64,000 bases of DNA from Saccharibacillus sp. CPCC 101409 (GCF_030518235.1 NZ_JAULSA010000004.1:425464-489463); one strand, 5' to 3'; positions 53,111 through 62,313 are shown, numbered from the stretch's first letter. The notes: a model not told the origin generated them from the sequence alone. Numbers and translations are program-made.

Positions 53111-53617
53111 TCACCAGGTCTCATCGAGATGCTGCGCGTAGTAAGTAATCGGTCTGCTAAAGTATTGAAGTTTGTCGTCGGAAGTCGTTTCCATCAGGTT
53201 ATTCAAAAGGATTTCCGTCGACTCTTTATGCTTCCCCGTATTGTACAGCGCCAGCGCCAGAAAAACTTGCAGACCTCTATGGTTCGGAAATTCTTTTACT
53301 CCTCGGCGCAGCGTTTGTTCGGCTTCCTTATAAAATCCCAGATACCGATACGTGCTGCCCAAACCAAGCAGAGCTCTTTCGAGATCCGGCCCGGAGAGCC
53401 CATGTTCAAGCGCCCGGACATAAAAAGGAATAGCGTCTCGTCCCAGTCCGGAATTGTCGTGCGCAGCCGCGGTTTGAAAATTGACCTCCGCGTCATTCGG
53501 ATACTCCGCCAGCAGCTCCAACAGCATTGCGCGGGCTTCGGCAAGAATACCGGGGTCCTGCTTGGCTCTGCCTTCTTCGCGCAGTTGTATCGCTTGATTC
53601 AGTCTTTCCCGTTTCAT
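53111..53617 (-). CDS. TPR repeat protein
   Basis: 168 residues from ATG 53617, 9 nt after AAAGGA. Helical repeats with TPR spacing: LLAEYPNDAEVNFQTAAAHD, AIPFYVRALEHGLSGPDLER, YKEAEQTLRRGVKEFPNHRG and FLALALYNTGKHKES. It probably binds a protein partner; which one is unknown. Tetratrico-like DUF families of this size are common in Bacillales. Confidence 0.78.
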   Translation of the reverse strand: MKRERLNQAIQLREEGRAKQDPGILAEARAMLLELLAEYPNDAEVNFQTAAAHDNSGLGRDAIPFYVRALEHGLSGPDLERALLGLGSTYRYLGFYKEAEQTLRRGVKEFPNHRGLQVFLALALYNTGKHKESTEILLNNLMETTSDDKLQYFSRPITYYAQHLDETW

Positions 53618-53721
53618 GTTCATCTTTCCTTTCATATTCAAAATAATGCTTCTTATTTCCATTCCGTTCATTTATTATTGGATCATGCAAAAAATAAAAC
53701 AGACTTTTTGGAGGCATACAT

Positions 53722-56049
53722 ATGGATCGATCTAAAAAAAGCGCTTCTTTGCTGGCGGCTGTTGTACTGCTGGGCGGCGTATCGCTGGCTCCTGCGTCCG
53801 CTTCGGCTGACCGAACAGAGCAGGGCGAAGTGACGACGTTAAGCGCAGGCTCTGAAATCAAAAAAAGCGAACTACCTCTCGACGTGTATGTGAAAGTTGG
53901 CGCAACCGGCGGAGACGGTACGCAGGCCAAACCGTTCGGCACCCTGTACGAAGCCCGGAACTTTATTCGCGCCAATAAAGCCACCCGGCCGAAAAGCGGC
54001 GTTACGGTAAGAGTCGCCAAAGGCCTGTATCAAATGAACGAGACTTTCGCATTGGACGCGCAGGATTCCGGCACGACGGAAGGCCCGATCACTTATCGCG
54101 CCGAACCGGGAACCATTCTGGCTAACGGCAGCGTCATTCCTTCGAACAATTGGAAGCCGCTGAGCGCAGCGGCAGCGGCGCGCCTCGCTCCCGGCATCGA
54201 TCCCAAAGCCGTTTACCAGCTCGACGTTCGGTCGCTTAAGTTGGAGAATGTCGACGGTTTCACCAAGGGCACTGCGACCGAGAAGGGCAATACGACCGAG
54301 AAGTGGGGACTGCCGGACCTCATCGTCGGCAGTACGCCCCAGCCGATCTCGCAGTGGCCCAATCCCGGTCAGTCCGCGGGTTCGCAGCGAACCGGCTGGA
54401 GCACGGCCAACGGCTCGGCGAGCGCCTCGTCTTTTTACTACGGCAGCGGCGGCGCGCCGGTGGACGGCATAACCGCCGACGAACTGAACAAAGATAATCC
54501 GAAACGCGCCGAACGTTGGAAGCAGGCGATCGCGGGCGGCCACCGTGTGTATTTACAAGGATTTTGGCGCACGGACTTTGTTCCGATTCTGAGCGAAGTG
54601 TCGTCGGTCGATCCGGCGAAACATACGATAACTCTGACCACGCCCCCAAGCGCCAGCGAAGGAATGGGTTCGAAATACACGGCTTTTGTGCCCGCTTCCA
54701 ACCCGAAATATCGCGTAGGATCGGGCGAAGAAGAATGGCGCGCGCTCAATCTGCTGGAAGAGATCGACGTCCGCGGCGAATGGGCGCTGGATACGCAGGA
54801 CGGCATGCTGTATTACTATCCGAGCACCAGCCTGGCCGACAAAAGAGTCGTACTGGCGAATAAAAATCAGCCGATCGTTCAGATGATCCATACTTCCAAC
54901 GTCAATATGCTCGGATTCACCCTTCAGGAAAGCATGAACGACGCGATATTTCTGAACTATTCCGACCATATCACGCTGGCAGGCAATACGATCCGCAACA
55001 GCGTTGAAGGCATTTACGATGTAAACGGCACATTCAACGTCCATCAAAGCAACGATATTTACGATATGATCGGCAAAGGTATCCAGATTGCGAACGCGGG
55101 CGATACGCTAACGCTTGCCGAATCGGGCTCCAAAGTAATCAACAACCATATCCACCACGTAGGCCGGCATATCGAATATCCGGCGCTTCAAGTGCGGAAT
55201 TCCAACGCTGTGACGATCGAGAACAATCTGCTGCACGATACGCCGCGCGACGCGCTTCGTTACGATAAGGATACGAATCTGCAAATCAAGTATAACGAAG
55301 TCCACAACTCCGCGCTGATCGAGACGGACACCGGCGCTTTCTATACCGCGAACGACTGGTCGTCTTACGGCAATGTGCTGGAGTACAATTTTATCCATCA
55401 CGCCAAGAATTCGAACGGTTTCTACGCCGATCAGGGCGATTCGGGCGATAACTATACCCATAATATTATTCAAGGCACCAAATGGGCTTTCCTGTTAAAC
55501 GGTCATCATAATATTGCCACCCATAACCTGATCGTCGATTCATACGGAATTCAAATCTACGATATGAGCAAGAGCGGCGAGTCGATGTTGGCGAGCGCGC
55601 AAAGTCAGCTTGAGGCCAAACTAAAAGATCAGGAGCCTCGCTGGAAGACGTTTGCCGCGGAGCTGACTGCCACCTATAAGTATACCGATACGTTATGGAC
55701 CGACATCCTGAAACCGGAATGGCATCCCGAGTACTCCAACGGCACCAAGATCACGGATAACGCGCTGGTCGGGATGAAGACCAACAAACCCAGCGTTCCC
55801 GCAGAAGGAAACTTTTCGATTACCGATAATCTGGAGCTCGCTTCCGTATCCGACGCTCAATTCGCAGATTACGCCAACTTTGATCTGACTACCGACAATC
55901 CGAAGATCAAACAAAAAATCGGAGATCTCGATGTACTGCTCAAAGATCTTAATAAGACCTCTTCTTCAAAGATCGGCCTCAAAAAAGACGATTACCGCAA
56001 TATTGTCGTTTCTCGGAAAGATACCGGCGGATTAAGCGATCATTATTGA
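53722..56049 (+). CDS. secreted right-handed beta-helix protein, possible glycosidase
   Basis: 775 residues, ATG 53722 behind TTTGGAGG. Signal peptide 1-29 (SLLAAVVLLGGVSLAPASASA). From about 55 the PLDVYVKVGATGGDGTQAKP start is that of beta-helix enzymes; from about 390 rungs repeat the asparagine-rich pattern (TIRNSVEGIYDVNG, TIENNLLHDTPRDAL, LEYNFIHHAKNSNG). The arrangement is close to GH141-like or polysaccharide-lyase-like families; no catalytic residue is confidently named. Secreted, probably acts on plant or cell-wall polysaccharide. Confidence 0.82.
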   Translation: MDRSKKSASLLAAVVLLGGVSLAPASASADRTEQGEVTTLSAGSEIKKSELPLDVYVKVGATGGDGTQAKPFGTLYEARNFIRANKATRPKSGVTVRVAKGLYQMNETFALDAQDSGTTEGPITYRAEPGTILANGSVIPSNNWKPLSAAAAARLAPGIDPKAVYQLDVRSLKLENVDGFTKGTATEKGNTTEKWGLPDLIVGSTPQPISQWPNPGQSAGSQRTGWSTANGSASASSFYYGSGGAPVDGITADELNKDNPKRAERWKQAIAGGHRVYLQGFWRTDFVPILSEVSSVDPAKHTITLTTPPSASEGMGSKYTAFVPASNPKYRVGSGEEEWRALNLLEEIDVRGEWALDTQDGMLYYYPSTSLADKRVVLANKNQPIVQMIHTSNVNMLGFTLQESMNDAIFLNYSDHITLAGNTIRNSVEGIYDVNGTFNVHQSNDIYDMIGKGIQIANAGDTLTLAESGSKVINNHIHHVGRHIEYPALQVRNSNAVTIENNLLHDTPRDALRYDKDTNLQIKYNEVHNSALIETDTGAFYTANDWSSYGNVLEYNFIHHAKNSNGFYADQGDSGDNYTHNIIQGTKWAFLLNGHHNIATHNLIVDSYGIQIYDMSKSGESMLASAQSQLEAKLKDQEPRWKTFAAELTATYKYTDTLWTDILKPEWHPEYSNGTKITDNALVGMKTNKPSVPAEGNFSITDNLELASVSDAQFADYANFDLTTDNPKIKQKIGDLDVLLKDLNKTSSSKIGLKKDDYRNIVVSRKDTGGLSDHY

Positions 56050-56071
56050 ATGTTGCTGTAGTTGCGCCGCC

Positions 56072-56119
56072 TATAAAAACAAGCCCGGATACGCCGCTTT
56101 GGCGCGTTCGAGCTTGTTT
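56072..56119 (+). terminator. terminator of beta-helix gene
   Basis: AACAAGC (56078-56084) pairs with GCTTGTT (56112-56118), with inner GCC/GGC. Confidence 0.55.
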
Positions 56120-56202
56120 ACATTAAATACCCGATAAATGGACGTTCCGCGATTCCGGCTAACTTTCTGTATGCCCGGCGGCTGCCCGTCTTTTCACAAA
56201 TC

Positions 56203-56493
56203 TTACTTACCGGCCGCGGAACCGCGATCGGTCGCTTTATGTTTGTTGCCCTTGCTATCGTAGGTAATCCACTCCCCGACCGGCTCGCCTTTGTCAAAAT
56301 GCCCCGAACGCTTCAACGTGCCGTCGATCCGATACCATTCCCAGTAACCGTCGGGTTTGTCTTCAATCATTTTCCCTTTGGACCACATCGTCCTGCCGTT
56401 CGCATGATACTTGATCGTAAAGCCGTCAACGACCTCCGACTTCTTGTCCTTGACGCCGTTCGGTTGGTTCAGGTCGCAATTCTCGTTGTCCAT
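56203..56493 (-). CDS. MORN/YwqK-like repeat protein
   Basis: 96 residues, ATG 56493 behind AAGGAGG. MORN-type repeats: IKYHANGRTMWSKGKM, GYWEWYRIDGTLKRSGHF, GEWITYDSKGN. Such short repeat proteins are often found as immunity-like or antitoxin-type genes; none is proven. 23 bp after the DUF3885 gene. Confidence 0.78.
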   Translation of the reverse strand: MDNENCDLNQPNGVKDKKSEVVDGFTIKYHANGRTMWSKGKMIEDKPDGYWEWYRIDGTLKRSGHFDKGEPVGEWITYDSKGNKHKATDRGSAAGK

Positions 56494-56516
56494 TGACGCA
56501 CCTCCTTCTCTTCAGA

Positions 56517-57161
56517 TCACTCCAAAAACGTCCGGTCGATTCTTTCCCGATCATAATCCAAAATCCAACGATTGAATGCTTTATAAATCCCTATCAGCGA
56601 TTCTCTCGACGATGCAATCACATCGCACCCGCGGTCGTCGTAGATGTGGAATATCGTGTTCTTGTTTGTGTTGATAAAGTATACGCGGTGATAAATCATC
56701 GGCTGGATTCCCACGTCGTGATTGCAAATCGCCCGGATCAACGACGCGTAATTTAAATCCTCGACTCTACACGCCGTCCGGTATACATATGTATTATACC
56801 TCGGGTCCGGCACTTCGCCCGGTTCGCAATCGTCGTCCGGCACTACTTCAAGCCGCAGTGCCTTGATCGACGCTTTATTTTTGATGTATTTTCGATACAG
56901 ATTGAGATGCTTCACCCGGTTCTTGGGTTTGTTCCAAAAATAAGCATGGGTAACAAGCAGAACTTCGTCTTCGGGATCATGCAGAGCTCTGAACAATTCA
57001 ATCGCTCTCCCGTAAACCCGCTTCATATACGCTGCTTTGTTCACCCAGAAAACCGGCGGATCTCCGAGTTCAAATCGTATCGAAACCCTGCTGTTATAAA
57101 AAAGCGGCGGGGTTAACGTTAAATCGGGAAAATGGTTGGTCAGGTATTCGTTCAGGTCCAT
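56517..57161 (-). CDS. DUF3885 domain protein
   Basis: 214 residues, ATG 57161 behind GGAAAGAAG. N-terminal LTLTPPLFYNSRVSIRFELGD and KRVYGRAIELFRALHDPEDE fit DUF3885; C-terminal VYFINTNKNTIFHIYDDRGC. DUF3885 proteins cluster with toxin/immunity loci, but function is unknown. Precedes the MORN-like gene in the same direction. Confidence 0.8.
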   Translation of the reverse strand: MDLNEYLTNHFPDLTLTPPLFYNSRVSIRFELGDPPVFWVNKAAYMKRVYGRAIELFRALHDPEDEVLLVTHAYFWNKPKNRVKHLNLYRKYIKNKASIKALRLEVVPDDDCEPGEVPDPRYNTYVYRTACRVEDLNYASLIRAICNHDVGIQPMIYHRVYFINTNKNTIFHIYDDRGCDVIASSRESLIGIYKAFNRWILDYDRERIDRTFLE

Positions 57162-57185
57162 GGGTTTGTCTTCTTTCCGATGTGT

Positions 57186-57869
57186 TTAGCCTTTTGCGTC
57201 AACAGGCGGTGTCGACAAGCTGCTCACAATCCCGCGATCCGTATGAATCACAAGCGGCGCAGAAATCGCAAGCTTGGACGAAAAATACCATCTTCTGCCG
57301 AGCGGACTCAAAATAATAAAGCTGCCGTCCTCGTACTCGCCCATAAAGTTCAAATACTGCGTCAAAGACACTTCTTCGCTGCCGCGAACCGGAATGCCGA
57401 GGGCTTGAATCCGCTGCGCGTATTCGCCGATCTCGTCGGTCGATAACCCGATCTCGCTGATCGACGATACCCGCCCGGGCGTAAAGACGCGCTCCGGCGA
57501 TGCCGGCGTCGTTTCTCTGCGCGCGATATACTCCACGATATTGCCCGCCGGATCTTCAAGATAACATGAATTCGCCTGCGTGATTCCTCCAAAATCCACT
57601 TCGTCCATGCCGTCTTCCGTCAGCAGCTCCACCCGCTCGGCCAGCCACGCTTTCGCTTCGCGGAACAAATTGGGCGGAATATTGAAAGCAAAATGGTAAT
57701 AATGAAACTGCCGCTGCGGGTCGTTATGCAACTCCAACAGGCTGCTGCCGATCTCGAAAGAAGCGGACCGCGCATCTGCCGACAGCAGTTTGAACTGCAG
57801 CGTATCGCGGTAAAATCGTACGGTTTGATCAAAATTCGAGATCCAGAGTTCGATTTTAGTGATGTTCAT
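57186..57869 (-). CDS. two-domain VOC protein
   Basis: 227 residues, ATG 57869 behind AGGAGA. Residues about 3-115 form a VOC module (ITKIELWISNFDQTVRFYRD, SCYLEDPAGNIVEYIAR); residues about 135-215 look like a second degenerate module (SEIGLSTDEIGEYAQRIQAL). Ring-cleavage-dioxygenase-like fold; function unknown. Confidence 0.82.
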   Translation of the reverse strand: MNITKIELWISNFDQTVRFYRDTLQFKLLSADARSASFEIGSSLLELHNDPQRQFHYYHFAFNIPPNLFREAKAWLAERVELLTEDGMDEVDFGGITQANSCYLEDPAGNIVEYIARRETTPASPERVFTPGRVSSISEIGLSTDEIGEYAQRIQALGIPVRGSEEVSLTQYLNFMGEYEDGSFIILSPLGRRWYFSSKLAISAPLVIHTDRGIVSSLSTPPVDAKG

Positions 57870-58125
57870 GGATTGATTCTCCTGTGGGGTGGATAAATTT
57901 TTTTCACAGGGTGATTATATCTGTTCTTTAAACTCACTTCATAAGAAATCACTTCGTTAGCGTGTGCCGAGATCATTGGGCTATCGTCCTTTTCGTTTTT
58001 TTCGAGATTTATTATAACATTACGCTTTCGATCCATGAGACCGATGAATTCCCGGGTCGTCTGTCGTCTATATAAAAGAAAACATAAATAAACACAAATC
58101 AATATGAGGAAGAGGTGTTTGAAGC

Positions 58126-58557
58126 ATGGCGTTAACGTCCGCATTCACGAGCATCAACCTGCCTGTCAAAAACGCAGAACAATCGAAAGCATTCTTCACC
58201 GGGCTCGGATTCGAGCTTAACCCGCAGTTCCCCGACAACGAGAATTCGGCAGCGGTCATGATCGGCGACAACCTTCAGGTGATGCTGATCGAGCAAACTT
58301 TCTTTAATACCCTTACGGAAAAGGAAACGGTCGATACCCTCAAGTATGCGCAGATGACGCTCGCTTTGGCCGTTGAGAGCCGGGAAAAAGTCGATGAAAT
58401 CGTGAATACCGCGGTCTCACTGGGCGGGAAGCTGCATGCTGAACCCGAAGATCACGGGCCGTCGATGTATCATTGGGGCTTCGTGGACCTGGACGGTCAT
58501 CTGTGGGCGATTAACTATATGAATATGGATGCGGCACAAAAGCAAGGTGGAGACTGA
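58126..58557 (+). CDS. VOC family protein
   Basis: 143 residues, ATG 58126 behind GAAGAGG. FTSINLPVKNAEQSKAFFTGLGFEL and HWGFVDLDGHLWAINY are VOC ends with a putative metal Glu/His. Similar to YdeT/PhnB-like VOC proteins. Followed by a terminator; the last gene before the AT-rich cassette region. Confidence 0.86.
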   Translation: MALTSAFTSINLPVKNAEQSKAFFTGLGFELNPQFPDNENSAAVMIGDNLQVMLIEQTFFNTLTEKETVDTLKYAQMTLALAVESREKVDEIVNTAVSLGGKLHAEPEDHGPSMYHWGFVDLDGHLWAINYMNMDAAQKQGGD

Positions 58558-58611
58558 CTGCCGGTCCGCTCGTACCCGTTGAAGTAAGACAAGCGATTAG
58601 CATTCGAAAAG

Positions 58612-58650
58612 AAAGACGCCGGGCCTTTTCCTTTTCCCTGGCGTCTTTTT
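58612..58650 (+). terminator. terminator of VOC gene
   Basis: AAAGACGCC and GGCGTCTTTTT around a pyrimidine-rich loop. Confidence 0.8.
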
Positions 58651-58786
58651 CGCGATGATTACTGTGGTTCGGGTTAGGGTCTGTCGATTCGCTCGGGTGG
58701 TCCAAATCTCAAAAACAACGGCGTGTGAATGAAGTTTTGAACGCGCAGGATTTTTTTAAAAAAATTTGACTTGGATATCTTTTGAA

Positions 58787-58880
58787 ATCATTCACTCTGC
58801 CTCATGCTGCGATCTGAATGCTGGACCTGAAGTGTCCGGCATGTATGGGGTAAGGTGCGAATGTGCGCAGCGTGAATATT
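58787..58880 (+). repeat. R1 structured repeat, copy a (diverged)
   Basis: Closing stem ATTCAC-t-CTGC with GCAG-c-GTGAAT, one 9-bp arm ATGCTGGAC/GTCCGGCAT, and a short GTGC/GTGC arm around gaat with wobble pairs. The right end GCAGCGTGAATATT is identical to the other copies. The other arm is not preserved. Confidence 0.6.
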
Positions 58881-58910
58881 CTTTTAAAAGATGTTGCTAG
58901 CTTATTTGAA

Positions 58911-59228
58911 TCACTCACTATGTGATCTTGAGGCTTTAATCAATTCGTCCTCTTTATCGAAAACTCTTAACACTCTCTCAATATCACTTACTTCGTAGCT
59001 TCTGACTACAATAAGCTGTTGTATATGAAGACCTGGTGGATCAATGTTTGGTCTGGATAAGTTCTTTAATAATCTTTCTGGTGTATACAAAATACTCCAT
59101 CTTTTTGAACCATCCGTAAAATACATAGTGATTTCTATCCAGTTCCATTCTTCTTCATGATCTATTTCAACTGCATCATCGAATTCCCAACTTAAAAGCC
59201 TTGGTTTTAAATTTTGATCTTCATCCAT
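58911..59228 (-). CDS. hypothetical protein of cassette array
   Basis: 105 residues, ATG 59228 behind GGGAGAGG. Acidic; SWEFDDAVEIDHEEEWNWIEITMYF and VRSYEVSDIERVLRVFDKED. AT-rich compared with the left half of the window. Its 3-prime end lies 31 bp from R1a. No family recognised. Confidence 0.7.
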   Translation of the reverse strand: MDEDQNLKPRLLSWEFDDAVEIDHEEEWNWIEITMYFTDGSKRWSILYTPERLLKNLSRPNIDPPGLHIQQLIVVRSYEVSDIERVLRVFDKEDELIKASRSHSE

Positions 59229-59267
59229 GGTTTCGCCTCTCCCTGCAATTGAGCAATTTCGTTTATT

Positions 59268-59287
59268 GTTCCTGTATTCACGACTCG
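59268..59287 (+). repeat. R1 repeat, copy b, left fragment only
   Basis: The 20 bases GTTCCTGTATTCACGACTCG equal the left part of a full R1; the rest is missing and the sequence passes straight into R2. Confidence 0.75.
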
Positions 59288-59291
59288 TTGT

Positions 59292-59382
59292 ATTCAGTTC
59301 ACCCCCGGTTCGTTCGGAGATGAACTTTTTCTTTATACTGGAGGAAGCACTGGGTCAATAACGCATGTTTTGCCGGGACACT
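59292..59382 (+). repeat. R2 repeat, left copy
   Basis: About 90 bp shared with 63845-63934, including CGTTCGGAGATGAACTTTTT and ATAACGCATGTTTTG. Contains a hairpin GTTCA/TGAAC followed by T-run, so it may also terminate transcription rightward. Confidence 0.8.
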
Positions 59383-59441
59383 TGCGTGGGACGAGGCCGG
59401 TATTCGACAGCCGATTCATCTCCCGAAAGCCTCGTCCAGCC

Positions 59442-60710
59442 TCAGCGTGACGTCCGGGCTGGACGAACATAAGTATCCAGAAACGCATTGCTGAATTTTC
59501 CGTTAGGGTCATACTTATCGATCAACTTCCGAAACTGCGGCAGCTTGTCGAATTGTCCCTGCAGGACATCGGCCGATACCGTAAACAGCTTGCCCCAGTG
59601 CGGACATGCGTGGAACGGCGCCAGCGCAGCTTCGAGCAGTGGAAGCACGCGCTCGACCGCCTGCCAGTCGTCCCGCCAAGTGAAGTGAAACGCCACCGAA
59701 GGTTGATCGCAAAAAGGGCTCAGCCATAAATCGTCCGCAGCGATCGTGCGCAGTTCGCTAACGAACAAAATCGGCGCAAGATGCTCCCGCAGCCGGTTAA
59801 CGGCAAGCGCCGCTTCATATACACACTCCCGCGGCATCAAGTATTCGCTCTGCAATTCTTTGCCGGCACTCGGCGTAAATTCCATACGGAAATGCGCGAG
59901 CCGCTCATGCCACATCCCCGGCTTACCGAGCTGCTCCGTGCAGTTTTCCGCATGCATATTCGGCAGCGGATGCACAGGGGCCGTCGCAGGCAGCGCTCCG
60001 TAATAGTCCGAATGTCCGGCATAGCTTACGCCGTCTTCTTCCCGGCATTTTGTCCATACCTGATGAAATCTCGGCTGCTGCCAATCCGTGAACAAACTTA
60101 CGCTGTAAGCGCCCGTAAAGATGCCCTCCGCGTTTTCTTCAAGCTGCGAAAGCGGCAGATTCTCATAAACGAACTGTCTGACGGAATAAGCCGGCACGAC
60201 GTTCAGCGTCAGCTTCGTCACGATGCCGAGCGCGCCGAGGTTCACGACGACGCCGGCGAATTCCGCATCGCCGCGGCTGAAGGTATGCAGCTCTCCGTTC
60301 GCGTCGACCAGTTCGATCCCTTCCACCGCTGCCGCCAAGCTTCCGTTACGGCTGCCTGAACCATGCGTGGCCGTAGCGGCGGCGCCGGCAACCGTGATAT
60401 GAGGAAGCGATGCCAGATTATGAAGCGCATAATCCGTCAGAGCGAGCTCCGCGCATAGTTCCCCGTACGTGATCCCTCCTTCGACCGTTACCGTGCCGCG
60501 TTCTTCGTTCAAAGCCAACATGCGGTTCCAATGCCGCAGCGAAACGAAGATCCCGTTCGTATCCGTGATCGCATTGAACGTATGGCCGCTGCCCGAAACC
60601 TTGATTTTCCGATGTTTTTTGACCAACTGCTGCAGATGCTCCACGCTTTCGGGATAGATCATTTCAGTCGCCCCGTAAGTAAAGTTGCCGGCCCAATTTT
60701 GATAACTCAT
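59442..60710 (-). CDS. FAD-linked alditol/lactone oxidase (D-arabinono-1,4-lactone oxidase type)
   Basis: 422 residues from ATG 60710 after GGAGG. PCMH-type FAD domain: KVSGSGHTFNAITDTNG, where H43 is the likely covalent FAD site, GAAATATHGSGSRNGSL, and C-terminal KYDPNGKFSNAFL. The family oxidises alditols, L-gulono- or D-arabinono-lactone. High GC, unlike the other genes in this segment, so it looks like a core gene between repeat copies. Confidence 0.88.
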   Translation of the reverse strand: MSYQNWAGNFTYGATEMIYPESVEHLQQLVKKHRKIKVSGSGHTFNAITDTNGIFVSLRHWNRMLALNEERGTVTVEGGITYGELCAELALTDYALHNLASLPHITVAGAAATATHGSGSRNGSLAAAVEGIELVDANGELHTFSRGDAEFAGVVVNLGALGIVTKLTLNVVPAYSVRQFVYENLPLSQLEENAEGIFTGAYSVSLFTDWQQPRFHQVWTKCREEDGVSYAGHSDYYGALPATAPVHPLPNMHAENCTEQLGKPGMWHERLAHFRMEFTPSAGKELQSEYLMPRECVYEAALAVNRLREHLAPILFVSELRTIAADDLWLSPFCDQPSVAFHFTWRDDWQAVERVLPLLEAALAPFHACPHWGKLFTVSADVLQGQFDKLPQFRKLIDKYDPNGKFSNAFLDTYVRPARTSR

Positions 60711-61032
60711 TCGAGGTCCTCCCAAGTTTCAAGTAATAAAGCGCTTCCTTAAAAATCCGAGCTTCATTTCTACCCTTACCCTTTTTAAGAACGGCCTAGT
60801 CTTTACCTATTTAAGATAAACCGTTTCGACACTTCGATTCGCTGCCGCAGAAATGGCGTCCTGCTTCAAGACCAATACCGTCTTTAACATTTTTGCCTTT
60901 ATCTATTTCTTATCTGTTTTTTGATTCTCTATTTTACTTTTCCAATTCGTCTTCTTCGAGCCGATCGAAGGGCTCGTTATTTAAGAATGGCTCGTCATTC
61001 AAACGATTTTAATCAGCTCTTAGTAATTACGT
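60711..61032. other. intergenic stretch without recognisable gene
   Basis: About 320 bp of lower-GC sequence between the oxidase start and R1c. It should hold the leftward promoter of the oxidase gene. A small rightward frame from 60921 runs through R1 and is not credible. Confidence 0.5.
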
Positions 61033-61123
61033 ATAACGTTCCTGTATTTACGACCCGGCGACTATCGAGTGTCCAGCGCATGCCGGGCCAAGGGCGTATG
61101 TCCGCAGCGTAAATATATAGTTA
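61033..61123 (+). repeat. R1 structured repeat, copy c
   Basis: Closing stem TATTTACG with CGTAAATA is perfect although both sides differ from the consensus TATTCACG/CGTGAATA: a compensatory change. Ends ATAAC and GTTA. Arms are partly degraded on the left (ACCCGGC... ATCGAGT) but arm III GGGC/GTCC stays paired. Confidence 0.85.
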
Positions 61124-61179
61124 AGTGGTGTTCCACTCTTCATCGAATCACTCACTCAATTTCTTATGTTCTTTATCTC

Positions 61180-61557
61180 TTATGAACGAAGTAATTTAAA
61201 TGCCTTTAGATCAATATCAAATTCTCCTTCAGTCAGTACATCGAGTCCCAAAAGTCCGTTGACATTGTGATATTTGAATGCAGTAAAATCGATGTATACA
61301 TCTTTTAAAATGAAATCTCCAACTTGTATACCCTCGATTTTTTTACTAAAGGCATGCTCTTTACCCCCAATCCCATAGCTGGTTATGATTTCATCTTCCA
61401 TGCTCACTTGTAACCCAATCTCGTCTACTTCATCTTGTGAAATCAAGCTGTGACTGGCTCCTGTATCAATCACAATGTTCGATATCACTTTCTTTTGCTT
61501 ATTAAAATGGACTGTTATTTCCGTAAATAACAGTCCGTCTCGATATTCAATATTCAT
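61180..61557 (-). CDS. retropepsin-like aspartic protease domain protein
   Basis: 125 residues, ATG 61557 abutting the upstream stop, site GGAGAAATC inside the previous gene. NIVIDTGASHSLIS at about 27-40 has the catalytic D31-T-G triad; GIGGKEHAF is flap-like and GLLGLDVL the second hydrophobic-hydrophobic-Gly. Retropepsin-like single domains dimerise. Substrate unknown. Lies directly after R1c in the array, with a partner gene. Confidence 0.85.
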   Translation of the reverse strand: MNIEYRDGLLFTEITVHFNKQKKVISNIVIDTGASHSLISQDEVDEIGLQVSMEDEIITSYGIGGKEHAFSKKIEGIQVGDFILKDVYIDFTAFKYHNVNGLLGLDVLTEGEFDIDLKAFKLLRS

Positions 61558-61800
61558 TTAAAGATTTCTCCTTAATCCTATATTTTTCCGCACTTTCATA
61601 ATAACTTGATCTTTGGAAGTATGATAAACCAGCGTTTTGTCTCTGCTGTTCAATAATTCGCGAGTCGCTTCTTCATCAGTGATCGGGCCAATTACGGCTA
61701 CATCATCAATGATCTCTTGATTCTCGGTTTCTTCCGAATGAAGAATTTCGAACTTCACAAATTGGTTCGGAAAAATCTCCCTAACCTCTTGCCATTTCAT
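61558..61800 (-). CDS. small partner protein of the retropepsin-like gene
   Basis: 80 residues, ATG 61800 behind GGAGGG. Acidic, WQEVREIFPNQFVKFEIL then VIGPITDEEATRELL. Stop codon touches the start of the protease gene, so the two are coupled. Family not known to me, but this pair layout occurs in Firmicutes. Confidence 0.75.
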   Translation of the reverse strand: MKWQEVREIFPNQFVKFEILHSEETENQEIIDDVAVIGPITDEEATRELLNSRDKTLVYHTSKDQVIMKVRKNIGLRRNL

Positions 61801-61872
61801 CTTTGTCCCTCCTCTATTTTGATGGTTATATTATACCCTTTCATAAACCTATAACTCTCATTGGAATTTTTC

Positions 61873-61964
61873 ATAACATTGCTGTATTCATGACCCGACG
61901 CATGTCGAGTGTCCGGCGCATGCTGGACCAAGGACGAATGTCCGCAGCGTAAATATTACGTTAT
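61873..61964 (+). repeat. R1 structured repeat, copy d
   Basis: ATAAC ... GTTAT ends. Arm II GTCCGGC/GCTGGAC is fully paired around gcat; arm III GGAC/GTCC around gaat; arm I ACCCGAC/GTCGAGT has one mismatch. Outer stem TATTCATG/CGTAAATA is weaker. Confidence 0.85.
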
Positions 61965-62020
61965 GCGTAGTACCGGTCTTCTTTTAATATTCAAGAAGAT
62001 ATAGAATAAGACATCGAGCT

Positions 62021-62313
62021 TCATTCCCGATGCCTTATCATCCATTCTTCAATATCTTGTTCATTATAATTTCCCTTCTGCTGTTCCCAATCCTAATTGA
62101 ACCGATTCCTCTTGACTGTATCGAATGTAATAACCGTTTAACCGAAGTAACAGCAGCATAACAGCTACTCCAATACGTTTATTTCCATCTACAAATCCAT
62201 GGTTTTTGATTAAAGAGAACGTCACGACAGAAATCTACAAAATCAATGACTTCCATTTGTTTTTCTTGGGGTAAAGATAAAAAGTCGTTAATCAATTTTT
62301 GTTTCAGCCTCAT
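62021..62313 (-). pseudogene. Doc/Fic toxin and antitoxin remnant
   Basis: From ATG 62313 an antitoxin-like head (LKQKLINDFLSLPQEKQMEV, DUF2281 style) reads about 30 codons. At about 62220 another frame continues as Doc/Fic: IKNHGFVDGNKRIGVAVMLL with the H-x-F-x-D-G-N-K-R active motif, then a further shift to NEQDIEEWMIRHRE and stop 62021. Two or more lesions and a deletion joined an antitoxin to its toxin. Non-functional. Confidence 0.7.

Noticed and set aside
57866..58144. 92-codon leftward frame ending in an ATGA overlap with the VOC gene
   Set aside because: The overlap is suggestive, but the upstream part has no ribosome site and overlaps the start of the rightward VOC gene; kept out for lack of support.
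60921..61112. Small rightward frames entering R1 copies (also at 63108-63376 and 63718-63912)
   Set aside because: They share a similar peptide only because they read through the R1 repeat; start signals are missing.
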